A stretch of 64,000 bases of DNA, taken from contig QANU01013978.1 of NCBI GenBank assembly GCA_003254905.1, forward strand, positions 107,565 through 171,564. Direction: 5' to 3'. The notes beneath the pieces were generated by a model. It saw only the letters and a program-made list of their open reading frames with translations. It was not told where the DNA came from and did not search any database. This document shows positions 47,402-59,865 of the stretch, in pieces (the first letter of the stretch is position 1; each line of letters begins with the position of its first letter). This DNA comes from Nissolia schottii (lineage: Eukaryota; Streptophyta; Magnoliopsida; Fabales; Fabaceae). Made by a program: the position numbers and the translations under genes.

Positions 47402-49205
47402 ACTACTAGAAAAATTCTCCCTATTGGCGAATTTTACTAGCGGATATATCCGCCAAAGTTACCTGCAAATTTTATGCCTTTAATACGCCGATAAATGTTT
47501 TTGACAAGACTTTTGACAAATATTGTCAAATTTACCTGCAGATAATTATCCACCGATATATTTTGGCATGATTTGGCGCCAACACATTACCAGCGAATAT
47601 ATCTGTCGGTAAATATTGAGTTTTATTATAGTATGATGACAATAATACCAGCGAATATATCCGCGGTAATAGTTACCTAATATTGTAGTTACATATATCT
47701 AACGGATCAAGGCAGGTTTATTCCATGATTACCTAATAATCATACAATTAATTGCTGAAAATGATCAACATGGAGGGAGAAATTGATTTTTGCAGAGTTA
47801 TAACTAGCTAATTATCTATAATTAAGGCATATATATATNCAAAGTGACACAGTCATTTTAATTTTGTTTTGAATGGACGTGTGAGGGTTTACTTTTTGGT
47901 TTATGTGTTATTGATGATGTATATATATTCATCAATGTGGAGATAGAGAGCAATGAATGATAAAATTAGTGCGAATGATAAATTTAGTGTGAACGATTTG
48001 TGAGACCTCGTAAAAGCATGTAATTGATTTTGAATTAGTACAACATCATTTGTTTAAGGTTTAGGACTTAAAGTTAAGGTTAAGGTTAGGGTATGTACTA
48101 GCACATATATCCACTAGTAACTAAAATTTAGTAGATACGTTATTTGTGGTGGAAAAATACACGGTAATGAATTTTTAAGTGAGTGGGAAAATTTTTGCCC
48201 AAATGAAATGTGTTATTTCACTTAAAAATGTTTCTGACGGATAGAATTACTGGTGGTAAACATCGCAAACTACTTAATCTACAAGCCCTTCTTCTTCCTT
48301 ATTTCTCCTCTTCTCTTCATTCTCTCTAACTCTCCTCCTTTTCTCTAACCGACCACCTTGCCGCCGCCGCCACCGCCACCACTAACCGTCGTTGCCGCTG
48401 CCTCTAGAAGGGAACGACGCTACCGTCGTTGTGCCACCCAGAAAACATTGGTGATGCCATCCTACTGTCACCTCTGTTTGGTTGACATTGTCGTCGCTGC
48501 CTCTGTCTAGGGGAGCTGACTGCCACTGCCATCAACATCCCTACAGGACCCACTTCCAAGAGCCACAACCAATAAGTAATGTTGCCTCCTCTCCACCTCT
48601 AGGATTTAGGGTTTTTTTTTTCATTAGTAACGGTTGTAGGATAGATGACCTAATGTTGTTAGTCCTACACACACACACATATATATATTTATCACATAAA
48701 ATTCGTCCTGAGCTAGATCATGGATAATATCTAAATTGTATGGTAATTGATGTTGTTTATTAATGTGACTTGATTTAACAAAATGTGTATATGTGTGTAT
48801 TTGAGGGTAAGTGTTATTGTGTGTCTATTTGTGTGCGGAGGATATATACTTTTATGAATTTTGTGTGATTTATATATTTTTGTTAATGTGATTACATTCT
48901 ACAGTCATGATTCCTACAAATCAGCTATAGATGTATGACCAAGTTCACTTAAATCAGGGTGGGTTTAAACCAACGTATATTGCTGGTGACTGGTGTAGAT
49001 AATTTTTGCATGAGGGTACAATTAATTGATCAATTTAAGAGGGAACAAAGAATTAGATGTCCATGTGCTAAGTGTAAACACAAGTTTATTGATGTTGAGA
49101 GCATTATGATGATCTATATAGGAATGAGTTTAAGCGTCATTATTGGGTATGGACTGACCATGGTGAGGTTGATACACATGGAATTAATCGGTGGCTTCGC
49201 ATAGG
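47402..49205 (+). mobile_element. CACTA element (copy E) with a transposase-associated domain, truncated
   Basis: The left end ACTACTAGAAAAATTC (47402) lacks the outermost bases. Subterminal repeats of the form GCGGATATATCCGC fill 47430-47660. A gene-like leader (CT-rich, then CCGCC/CCACC-rich, 48290-48560) and an intron follow. At 48930-49205 an exon-like stretch reads GGFKPTYIAG, then IRCPCAKCKHKF, WVWTDHGE and GINRWL across more than one frame. This is the plant transposase-associated domain found at the start of CACTA (En/Spm) transposases. It is degenerate and cut off by the LINE-like tail. No right terminal repeat is seen. Confidence 0.75.
47839..47839. other. Single ambiguous base (N)
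   Basis: One N after an AT run, within CACTA copy E. It marks an uncertain consensus base. Confidence 0.98.
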
Positions 49206-49592
49206 CATTAATTCGGCCTTGATGAGTGTTGCTTTTTGGGTGCTCAGCAACTCTGAATTTTGGTCCTGTGGGGTGCTGCTTGTGCTGTTGTTGAGTGATT
49301 TGCCCCTCTGCGTGTTTTTGCGGTTTTGGTGTTTTGGGGATGTTTTTTGCTGGTGTGTTGTGTTCTTTGCACCTGTGGTTGTGCTTGTGGTGTTGTGCTT
49401 TTTTTTGTTTGGTGTTGTTTGGCTTTAAAGCTGTTGGAGTTGCTTTCCTGGGTGGTGCTGTGGGTGTTTTTGAGCGGCTCTGGGTGGTTTTGTTTTTTCT
49501 TTTGGTTCTCTCGGTTGCCTTCTTTGTCAGGCTGTTTGCCTAGCCTTCGGGCCCCTCACTCCCTTTTCGGTGTGGTGATGTAACTACCTAAA
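49206..49592 (+). mobile_element. Probable 5'-truncated LINE tail with poly(A)
   Basis: A strongly T/G-rich, A-poor stretch starts abruptly at the end of the CACTA transposase-associated exon, ends GATGTAACTACCT, and is followed by eleven A's (49582-49592). Plant L1-type LINE 3' regions have this composition. The long hydrophobic frames it yields are compositional. No target duplication was found, so the call is tentative. Confidence 0.4.
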
Positions 49593-50217
49593 AAAAAAAA
49601 TCGTTCCATCCACCTAATTTCTGAAAATTTCGAGAATTGTGCAGTTTTGCCCAAACATATATGCCGAAAACACAAATCTGTTCTGTAGTATGTTTTACCT
49701 AATCACAAAGACTGTGCCTTAATATGCAAATTTTCAATGAAGACCCAGCAGCTATCAATTGTATAGTTATAATACAAGTTTTATTGATTCCAGTCCCAAG
49801 AGGGTTCATAACAAAGAAATATAAGTAAAATCAGAACCAGAACAACCGAGAATATGAATGCTTCAAAATTTGTTTTCAAGCACAATTTGATTTCAACTTG
49901 ATTTGCATTTCTCTATAGCCATGCCATTTGGCACTTATCTGAAAATTAATATATATAACAAGCCGCTATAAAACTTTGGAGAAGGTAAATTCTCAAATTG
50001 ACCTGAAACTTGAGAGAGCACAAATCAACACCCAAGTAAATGGCCAGCACAAGCTCCCATGTCTTCTGTTCCTTTTCCTCCTATCTTTGTTTGATTTCAC
50101 TATGTTGAAGACTAAAATAAATTAAATCTTCGTCATCATACTTTATCATAGTCTGAAGTGATTTGCGCTAGGCATAAGCAAAGCCAGAGTAAGCCAAAGG
50201 GCAACTGTGTCGTCAAC
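49593..50217 (-). other. 3' UTR and flank of the TMEM214-like gene
   Basis: No exon-like signal. The part nearest 50217 is presumably 3' UTR. Where it ends cannot be told, and A/T-rich near-upstream elements are not decisive. Confidence 0.45.
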
Positions 50218-53200
50218 CTAGGAGAGGTTCAACATTTCTGACAATTTTTTATTACCCAATAAATGCATGTTCTGGGACATGAAAATGGCACCGACCGCAA
50301 GTACGACAGAAACAAATGCCATGCTCTTCATGCATCCATGGCCACGTGACAATCGCCCCAAAATGACGTTGCAGTACTTGTTGGCATCCTTTAATAATGC
50401 ATGGCGAGCACCGTCTTCCACATTAGCCAAGGCCTTTTCATTCTATAAAGACAAATTAAGTGAGATATAAACTAAAATTAGGTAGTTGGGACAAAATATC
50501 ATATAACTTCTTTAGATTGGGCTACGGATTTTGAAAGTATAACTAAGCATATTGAATTGTTGCTCATTCAAATAACAATATGCCTATTGTAATATGCAAA
50601 CTAGACAACAATGTGCCTACTGACAGCACTCAGGTTTACGGAAAATGCGGCAAGCAGGTAGAAAGGTGGAATTTGTCAAACCATCATTCAAATGTATTGA
50701 ATAAAAGAAAATAGTTTACCTTCTGACTGAAGCTCTTTAAAGTTTCCCTCAAAGGATCAAGGGTGGGATGTTTAACAGAGAGTTCCTTCCATTCATCAGA
50801 AAGCTTTCTCAATACAAGAATACTTGCTTCAAGGTTGTCCATATAAAGTAAATCCTATTTTCAAGCATTCAACACAAATTTGTCTTAGTAAGTGGGGAAA
50901 GAAGGTAGAGACAAATGAAAAAATTAATCCCTAAAAAAAAAGGAAACTGTTACATATTATTCTCTTGCACTCACCCATTGCTTGTAACATTCAGGGTTCT
51001 GAGTCAAACACCAGATAACAATGTTACTTGCCTCCTTTGATAGCTCAGGATTGGCTGTAAGAAATTCAAGCATTTAAGTTTTCACACTAAAGGACAACAC
51101 CAATTCCTTCAACTCTCAATTATAAAGAAATAAAGTATGCACAGCAAATAAATACTAGACATGTGCAAAAGAGGAGCAAAAAAATAAAATAAAATAAAAT
51201 AAATTATTACAACAATCTACGCTAACTGGACATCACCTTCTCCTGCAGCTTTAATTGCATAGCTTAATATCTGCTGTGCAAGTTGCTTTGTTGCTTTACT
51301 TCCAGGGGACCCAGCAAGGGCTACCTCTTTTAAAGTTGGATAAACAGCCCCGAATCTCTCAGTGGCCTTGATGAAATAAAAATAAAAAATAAAAATACCA
51401 GAAGAGTAATTAAGTTAATAACTAATGATTGCAATCCATGTCATTAAAAAATATACAAGATTCAATCCCCAAAAACTGAAGTTCCACCTTGACCTGGGCT
51501 GAAGGAAGAGGGAAAGTGACTCTCATTAGAGAATCGAGAGCTAATGGCGGCACAACACGCTCCCCCTTTCTGACAGCCCCATTTAGCAAGATAGGACGAG
51601 CTTTAGGAAATGCGATAATTCTGTCAAAAGAAAAAGGAGCAAACTCATTAAAGACCTGATAGAGAAGCAAGGAATTCATTCAAAAATCAAGGAAAATTAG
51701 TGTTAAAAGTTTCCAAACCTCTCAACCAACTGCAAAATCAAGTCTCTTGACTGTGGATTACAACCAGACTTGCTACCCAGCATGGGTAAGAGCAGAGAGA
51801 CCCACAAGTACAACCCTATAATTAAATCTAGTTGAGCAGCCTACACGATTATTATCCAGTTAAAATCCAAAAAAATAATTCAATTTTTTGTGGTTACAGT
51901 GGAGTGGTACTAAACCAGGTTTAGAACAGTCACCTGAGCAATCATCCAAATAATGACAGGGAGTTTATCCTGTCCTTGATATTTTTGACTCTCCTTCATT
52001 ATTGGCAATAAACCAATCATGACATCTGGTTTCCTGCGAATTACCATTGCTAAAACCACAAATATGGCAACCTGCAATTCAAATGACACAACGACCATAT
52101 TAACATCAAATATTCGTTCACTTGTATGTTATATAGGTCATATGCTTGTCAAGAAAGCATATAACCATTCTCTGAGTGATGTTTCTATAAATTTATATTT
52201 AACTGAATTTGGGGGCTATGTTGCAATCATCAATCATCAGTAAGTGATTGAAAAACTGTTCAAGTTTCATTGAAAGAAGTCAAACAAGTTGAGTTGATTC
52301 TAGAATACGAAGAAGTCTATTAAGGGCACCCCTTAAAAAATTTCATAGTGGTTATAGTACATTTTTCCTTATTGATATATGGCTATATTTCAAGAAAATC
52401 CAACATAAAACCATCAAAATGAGTTCAGACTCTTGTAAACCAACGTCCAAGGAAGCATATATACTCCAACCACAATGAAACTTCTCCATCCCTGCCCCCC
52501 CCCCCAACAAAACTATCTCTGCTACCACTTAGTGTACTTCTGCTTTTTGGCATCTCAAAAGTGGGTTTGAAGCACGGGTTTGTCATTTCATGCACTTGTT
52601 TGGTTTCAGTTCTGTCTCCTTTTCAAAAGTGGTTTGAAGCAATGTTTTCTTGTTTTTGCAGTTGGCTTTTAATCAATACTATCTAAACATCATTAATTTT
52701 TGTCAAAATCACTTTTCAAATAAAATTTCCAAACATGTATCATTTTACTTCAACATCACTTTGACTAGAATCATTTCTGACAAAATCAAGATCATCAAGA
52801 ATCTAGTTTACCAATGCAGAACCAAACGCATACTTACCATTTAGACTTATAAGACACATAATATGATACCCCCATATTTTTCATATTGTTGTATTACAAG
52901 CTAGTCAACCATCAGTCACTTTTGCTAAACAAAGCTAAGGAACCACATGAAAAATTTTCAAGATCTTAGACTCAACCTTAAAAAATGGTCAACATCAGTA
53001 ATGAAACAAATCCAAAACTAAAAAAGTTCAATTGCAGTCATCCATAAAATTGACAGTATAAATTGATTGCAAAAGGTACCTGAGATTTCGATGATGGTTG
53101 CTGCAGGACCACCTTTTTAGATCCCTTAACTCCCTGATGAGTGGCAAGGTCTTCAAGAATTCTGTCCAATGACCATAGCACAAAGGACCCAAGTGCTTCA

Positions 53201-54606
53201 GATGATCGATGGCCAATCCACTCAGTCGATATTTTGTAAATATCATCAGATATATGCGAAAGAGGGATCTGTCAGGAAATTCAAAATGATAAGACATTCT
53301 ACCCATAACAATTGTTTACTATGAATTACTACCATCTAAACAATAACAAGGGGGGAAAAAATAAAGAACACCGGCAATAAAATAGAGCATCAAACAGATC
53401 CATGTCATGAAGATTCCAACAAATTTTTAGGTTGGCTGTGAACAGCCTAACACAACCCTCCTCTTTTACCCAGGCTCGGACTGGCTATGAAGACAATTTT
53501 CAATAAAGCACAGCATGGGCAGAGTTAAAGCAGAGCATCAAACAAATCATTGTAAAAATGCTTGCACTTCACAATTGCAAATAGTAGGTGAGAGAAAACA
53601 AAGCTGAATCAAGATAAAAAGGCATACAACTTTCGCATTCAAATCATAATCAAAATTATGCTTCTTTTCTTTTTTCAAAAGAGACAGAAAAATAACAGAA
53701 AGTTAGAAACAACAACTCACATCAACAATTTTCGCAACGGTGGACTCCTTGAACGTCTTCAGCCACGGGAATTGAGCTCCTCCCACGGAGGAGAACGCGC
53801 GACCGAAGTAATCAGCAAATCGCATCAGCTGAATATCTTGTTGCGAATCATAAGAAGCCTGCAGCGCAAAAAAATTAATAAATAAATAAATTTAAAAAAA
53901 AATAATAATAACAATAAATTTTTAAAAATAATAATAATAAATAAATAAATAAATAAATAAAAAATCACAGTCAATTTTCTCCACATTCAACAAACAAGAA
54001 TCCGAATCGCAATTCCATCAGATCAATCTCAAAAACTTGAATCGAAATTAAGTTTCAAAAACTCACAGTGATTTCGGCGAGAAACGCCGCGAGATCATCG
54101 GCATTGATTCCGGAAGCGGCCTCCGCCACCGTCACCTTCGGCTTCTTCGGCTTCTTCTGCTTCACCTTCTTCGCCTCGGCAGAACCGGTCTGAACGGCTC
54201 CAGGCTCCGCATCGCCGCCGCCGTCCTCGCCGTCGTCATCGTTCTCGGAATGCCGCTTCGATCTCCCCGGAGCACCGTCCTCCGGCATCGAATTGGCGGC
54301 GATCTGAGCCTCCGCGATCCGGCGGCGCCGCTCCTCGGAGTGACGCTCGACGGAGCGGAAGACGGAATCGGAAGAGCCGGCGCCGCTGAGATCGGCGGCG
54401 GCGGCATCATCGGCGGTGGCTCCTGGCTGCTTAGAGGACCTGTTGCGGTTTCGCTTGTGATACGACACCGTTTGCCATTGGTTGTTCTCCTGCGGCGGCG
54501 GTGCATGTTTGAACGATGCTCTTCTCCTATGAGCTAAATCCTCTTCCTCTTGCTCCCTCAGAATTTTTTCTATTAGAGCTGAATTTAGTGAATTCTCGTC
54601 GTCCAT
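50218..54606 (-). CDS. TMEM214-like protein (DUF2359 family), plant ER membrane protein
   Basis: Ten exons give about 609 residues, matching the usual plant length of about 600. Exons include 54606-54067, 53858-53721, 53268-53080, 52071-51934 and 51840-51719, then ones near 51619-51490, 51370-51240, 51055-50975, 50855-50720 and 50443-50218. The N-terminus (MDDENSLNSALIEKILREQ) is followed by a low-complexity charged region with WQTVSYHKRNR and a basic KKPKKPK patch. The conserved block YDSQQDIQLMRFADYFGR opens the TMEM214 domain. Hydrophobic segments lie in exons 4-5 (VAIFVVLAMVI, IIGLYLWVSLLLPML) and near the C-terminus (SMAFVSVVLAVGAIFM). Animal TMEM214 is an ER protein implicated in ER-stress caspase-4 recruitment; the plant role is unknown. 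Codon use in exon 1 is GC-rich relative to the rest. Confidence 0.95.
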
Positions 54607-54706
54607 GTTAATACGTTATGTGTAACTGAGATTTCGAGATTTGAGACTTTGGATTCTCTATGTGGAAGTTTCTTCTAGTTCTGTTTTTTTGTTGTTGTGT
54701 GGGGCA

Positions 54707-54735
54707 AGAGAGAGAGAGAGTGTGTGTGTGTGATG
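54707..54735. repeat. (GA)n/(TG)n tract upstream of the TMEM214-like gene
   Basis: A GA run joined to a TG run about 100 bp before the start codon, CT/CA-rich on the transcript strand. It is typical of plant 5' UTR/promoter Y-patches. Confidence 0.8.
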
Positions 54736-54899
54736 GGAAGGGATGGGATGGGTTGGGGTTGGGTTAAGAAGTAAAGAGCGTTAGGGAGGAAGATGGAGAT
54801 GATGACAGAGGGACATGGAGGTAGAGGGGGAGGGAGTGTGGGTAGAAGGACACGTGGGGGTTCTTGTTTGTGCTTTTGTAAGTTTGACATCATCCCCAC

Positions 54900-55929
54900 A
54901 GCTGAATTACGATAATGGCTTTATGATTGTACCCATTTCTTTCTTTGACTAGAATTATTATTATTATTATTTTCTTTTTATTTTCACTTGTATCCAAATT
55001 CTATCTCATTCAACTTATTGTGGTGGTGGTTTCTTTTTCCACATGTATATATTTTTTTCTTTCTGCATCTTGAATTTGAAACTCGTTAAAAAAAAAATAA
55101 AGATGAATTTGCCTATCATTTAATAAATTTTGTATTAGTTAACTAATATGACATGTTCACGATAAATGTTTGTTAGTCTTATTTTTTAGGTTAATTTATT
55201 AATTTATTTATTTACATTTATATTTGTCAAATTTTAAAATTAAAATTAATGAAATAAATTTTGATAATTATCAAATAAAAAGATAAATTAAGCTTAAAGA
55301 AAGTAAGATTCACTACCATTTCTTATCATCTCTGCTCGTACGGATTTTAGATAAAAAAACTAGAAATCAGCCTTTGGATTTGGATTCATTTGCATAATTT
55401 CTCATTCTATTCTATTTTTCTTTTATGATTTTAGTTTAAACATTTTGAAATTAAAATTAATTTTGTTCTGTAAAAAAAAAAAAAAACAGTTGACTTTAAT
55501 TGAGGCCTACTATTTTCAACTCAAGCATTAACTTTATCCTTTCCATAAATTATCAAACCTGAATTACACTAATGATGATTTGGCTAAAGGAGTGGGATTG
55601 ATGTAAGCAAGCATTTAAAATAGTATTATTATTTTTATTCGTATTTAAAGTATTAAAATTAAATTAACGTCAAATTTTTTTTAAAGAAATAAATCAATTT
55701 CAACGTAAAATGATAGGACAAAAGAAATACATTTATCTTTTTAAATTTGCTTTTTTAATTTGGAAATAAAAAAAAATATATTGACGAATTGGTAAATCAG
55801 TGTTGAATAAAAAAATTTAATTAATTTATGTGACATAATTTAAATTAAATCAATTTAAAGAAAAAACTTCAAATGTTATAAATTAAGACTACTCCCACAC
55901 ACAGGCGACTCTATTGGATGCTTTTATTT
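54900..55929. other. Intergenic AT-rich DNA
   Basis: Low-complexity sequence upstream of the TMEM214-like gene. No exon or repeat ends recognised. Confidence 0.5.
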
Positions 55930-56500
55930 TTGTTTTGTTTTTAGATGATTGAGGTTATGCATGTACCTATGCTTTAGCAAAGTCTACAGTTTTGCACCAT
56001 ACTGTATCTTGAACTGAGGGCCTCAATAAATTTAGTATATTCCCATTAAAATGAGCACATTCTACATTCTTCGTAGAAAGGTCAACCTTGATTAGCTTTT
56101 CAATGCCAGAAACCAAGAACTTGATCACTTTCTCTTTGTAATAAAGCATAATCAGCCCTGAGGACCGAATCTACACCATAGTCCTCCTAAAACATTTCTT
56201 ACAAGGGTTAAAAGGAAATGACCATGTCTTGACAAGTAGGTATCGATCATGGATCATCCAAGGTCACCCCTTGATGGCCTTCTCCATGTCCTTTGCAAGA
56301 TCAAACTTGACAAGATAGAAGCCATTATGGACATTAAGGACATCATAGCCTCCCTTAATCCTCCACAAGCTCTTCAGCCGATTGTCCGTGAGGATAGCAT
56401 AACTCACGTACCCACCCAATAACTTGACCACTAACGCATCTTTCTAAGGCACAAATAGCACATCAATGACACTCATCAATGATGGACATGGGTCGTCTAT
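55930..56500 (-). mobile_element. LINE (L1-type) ORF1 fragment with DUF4283
   Basis: On the minus strand 56450-56240 reads KDALVVKLLGGYVSYAI, then LKSLWRIKGGYDV, NGFYLVKFD and PWMIHDRYLLV. This is the DUF4283 pattern found in ORF1 of plant LINEs and related retro-proteins. Downstream text (EKLIKVDLSTKN, near 56100) fits the following ORF1 part. It is interrupted by an in-frame stop after MEKAIKG and by frame changes, so it is a dead 5'- and 3'-truncated copy. No reverse transcriptase is seen. Confidence 0.75.
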
Positions 56501-57300
56501 GTTGAAAATTTATATTTCCAATATTTGTGGGCTAATATTCGTTAACGATTATATTAGCTATTTATCATAAATGATTTAATTTGGTGATCTAATTATTTGG
56601 TTAAAAGCATGTTACACTTAAAGAAAAATCGAATGTGGACCCAAATGGGTAGATGCCAGTATTGGCCCATCAAGGGATAATGGAACCCTGGTGAGCTTAA
56701 ATACGCTAGGAATGGTTATGGTCCCCAACACACCAAATCAAAAAAAATTTCACTTCTCCCCATCAAAAGAGAAACAGAAGGTCCCATTTGAGGAGCTAAG
56801 GAGGTTTGGTTGAGGAATACCATGGAACCAACGACCTCGTTCATGATCAATTACACCAAGGGATTCCTATCGATAAACCATGGATACATGTATTTATGTA
56901 ATCCCATAATTCTTGATAATCTGACGTGATGTAAATGATAAATTCTAATTGTCTAACCTGCTCCCATCCTTCCAATCTATACGAGCCGTGTTTAAAGCAA
57001 CAAAATCCTCCTCCATCCAAAATTTTGACCTTAGGGCGCCAAATTTTGACCTTGGGGCACCCCCATAACCATATCACAAAAATACACCCATTTGATGTTC
57101 CCTGCAATCTTCGTCGGCATACCCTTAACCCCATCATCTTTGTCACCAGATACACACCCATTGATGCATTGTATATATTCAGTTATTTATCTCACTTTAA
57201 TCACATGTTTTAGTATTGAACTGTATATAAGAATAAGGAATTAACAAGAACTTGTATTATGTACTCTTGGAATTTAGTTTTGTGAATTATGAATAAATTG
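56501..57300. other. Intergenic DNA, nothing recognised
   Basis: Contains short open frames on both strands with no motif. Two adjacent near-copies of AAATTTTGACCTTRGGGCRCC occur at about 57019-57060. Confidence 0.4.
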
Positions 57301-58700
57301 TGCCATTTTATGGAAAATAGTTACTTAAGGATCTTATGCGTTTAACCGCTCGCTTTTGAGTGTTGTTTTGCGTAGGAACGCACCTTGATACTAGGGATTG
57401 AACAAGAATTCAAGGAAGAATGAATAATTATTGTCCCAAACTCTATTTCAAGCTTCATAGCTCACAATTACAATATAATGGAGTTTGGGCATAAAGTTGA
57501 GCTTTTACAACAATTCTTGTGTGATTTATGGATGTTATGTTGTCTCCATACTTCAGGCATAATATGAGTTGTAGACTTCAAAAGCTTAAACTTCCTATAT
57601 GGTTTGAAATATAACAGAAATATCTAAAACTTTGATGAAGACCTCAAGAGCTGAATTGAATGTCTACTTGGTTAAATAACACCTGGAAGTCGGAACAACA
57701 ATGCTCGAATTACAGCTTGAAGTTTCCGCAAAAATCGGGGCTCCATTTCTTTATTAGAAGTCCAAATGAGACAAAATTTGAGTCTATTTCATGTGGGATT
57801 GAAATATCTACAACTTTTATGAAGAAACTTTTCACAAATTTCGCACACAGTTCGCTGCAATGAGCATTTCTTCACTACAGCGAAGGTTGATCACTATATT
57901 CGCACTGAATCAACATTGGGTCATTGCTATTGTTGTACCCTTCGCTACAGCGAAGAATGCTCAATACATCGAACAAGAACAGTAAAAAATGGATATAGAT
58001 AGAGCTCAACCTCCCCATTTCTTCCTTGCACCAAAACTGAGCTCAAATCCATCTCTAGCTTGATTTTTCCTCTCTAGAACCTCTTTTCGTGTTGTTTTTC
58101 CATTTTTTAAAATATTTTGTTAATATTTTTACTTTAATATTTTGTTGTAATTAGGCAATTAATCCCCTTGATTAAGCTATAGTTAGCGGAGTGATTATTC
58201 CCCACTTAGTTTCTAGGTTGGCCGGAGTGATTTTACCCGCACCTAGTTTCTAATTGGCAGAGTGGATTCCCCCTGCCTAGGCTATAGTTTAGTAGAGTGG
58301 ATTACCCTCTCTTAGTTTACATTATGCCTTTTTAATTTCTTTTACCTTGTGCAAGGTTTTCTAAGGATTTATGTTTGTTAATGTTATATGCTTTAATTAT
58401 ATTTTAATATGATTCTAATTCCTCTCACTTATTCCTAGGTGTATTTTAATTAATGATTATTAGTTGTCACAGTGCTAGTAGTTTGATTCATGTTGACATT
58501 CCGATGTGCATGTAATGCATGATTTATGCTAATTTTGGAATGTTTAATTGATTAATTAAATGATACTAGTTTGGTACAAAAAAGAAATTGGGTAATTTTG
58601 ATATAAATTAGGCTGTGCAATTGGTTCTTAAGCTAATAGCACCATGATGATGGAAAACTAGTTCTTGGCAAAAATCTTAATTTGAATTGCGATTGTGATT
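57301..58700 (+). mobile_element. LTR/leader-like remains with CGCTACAGCGAAG palindromes
   Basis: TTCGCTACAGCGAAG (near 57948) and its near-copy CACTACAGCGAAGG (57874) are short palindromic repeats. The surrounding text resembles legume gypsy LTR/leader regions as I remember them, and no coding part is recognisable. The family assignment is weak. The sequence is broken, with no bounded ends. Confidence 0.3.
58170..58320 (+). repeat. Diverged ~37-bp tandem repeat
   Basis: About four units built on CTAGTTTCTAATTGGC, GAGTGGATT and CCCC follow one another (CTTAGTTTCTAGG, CCTAGTTTCTAATTGG, CCTAGGCTATAGTT). Identity between units is modest. Confidence 0.6.
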
Positions 58701-59299
58701 CTATTAAGTAAAATTGCATACTAGTGATACAATGGTGTAACTAGTAAATCAATCATCAACGAAAACTGAACTTTTCAAGAATGCCGACAACAACCATCAA
58801 TCTGTAGAACTCCTTACACATGTAATTTTAATCGCTTGTTTAAAGTTCTACTTGAAATCTAAACCCACAAACAAAAATACCCCAATTTTGTTGTTCAAGA
58901 TTAATTAAAGTTCTTCATTAAGAGACGATATGAGTTAGCCCCTATACTACCTTTTAATCTAAGAAAAACTTAATTTTATAAATTTAATTTTGACACCGCA
59001 TTAAAATCAAACGACGTTTTGGTGTGTGTTTACCCACCCCACTCTCCCCCTTATCATCTCCATGAACCTCACCTCACTTCACTTGAACCTCATTGTATTT
59101 CACCCTCGTGCCCTCACTCCCTTCCATTCTAAAGAAGTAAAACTATAATTCGAGTCAACGAGAAATGATCTACTATTTTTTCTTATATGATTTTTTTTTT
59201 AACAATAATTTTTTTTCTCAGACAAATTTGGGTATCAATATTGTCCAAATATTATTATTGTTGCAAAAAGTGATTGAGTGATTAATTTTTAAGTTTCTA

Positions 59300-59343
<44 letters not shown>

Positions 59344-59865
59344 AATTATGAATAATATATAAATAAAAATATTTGATTCTCATACTTATTATTTCAACCT
59401 AACCCTCTTACCTACCTATATTATATATAATTAATTAACCATGTAAAATACTTTTAAACTCACGCAAATCAAAATAATATTTACCAATCAATATATTTGA
59501 TGGCTTGAGACATAGGACAATGCAGAAAAGGATCGATAGAGATTGTTCCCGATCGATAACTATTTTAATATTTACCATATATTTGTCAATATTTACTTTT
59601 AACTTTTAATAAATATCATTTAATTGAAAAAAAAAACTTAAATAAATAATTATGAGCACAATAATAAAAGTTAACAATGTCATGTCTAATAAGTTGCTTT
59701 GTTACAAGATATGTGAGAGGTACATTTATGGTGACAAAGGGCAGGTCAACTTGAGGCAGACATGACAATGTATAGAGAGATTTCATACTCTTTTTTTTTT
59801 TTTTTTTTTTTTAGATACTAGTTACTAGATGGATACACCTATACATGTATCCCATATATTTGATT
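58701..59865. other. Intergenic AT-rich DNA
   Basis: No exon signal. Includes a (TA)n run at 59303-59342 and a T homopolymer at 59791-59812. Confidence 0.5.
59303..59342. repeat. (TA)n microsatellite
   Basis: About 20 TA units. Confidence 0.95.

Noticed and set aside
49219-49583. Several overlapping hydrophobic open frames that look like membrane proteins
   Set aside because: All arise from a T/G-rich, low-complexity stretch with no start context or homology. The tract is better explained as a LINE-like tail.
53028-53306. A 92-residue minus-strand frame
   Set aside because: A different frame of TMEM214 exon 3; the true frame reads IPLSHISDDIYKISTEWIG.
54162-54537. Basic and glycine-rich frames overlapping TMEM214 exon 1
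   Set aside because: Shadow frames of the GC-rich first exon, which has family-typical residues in its own frame.
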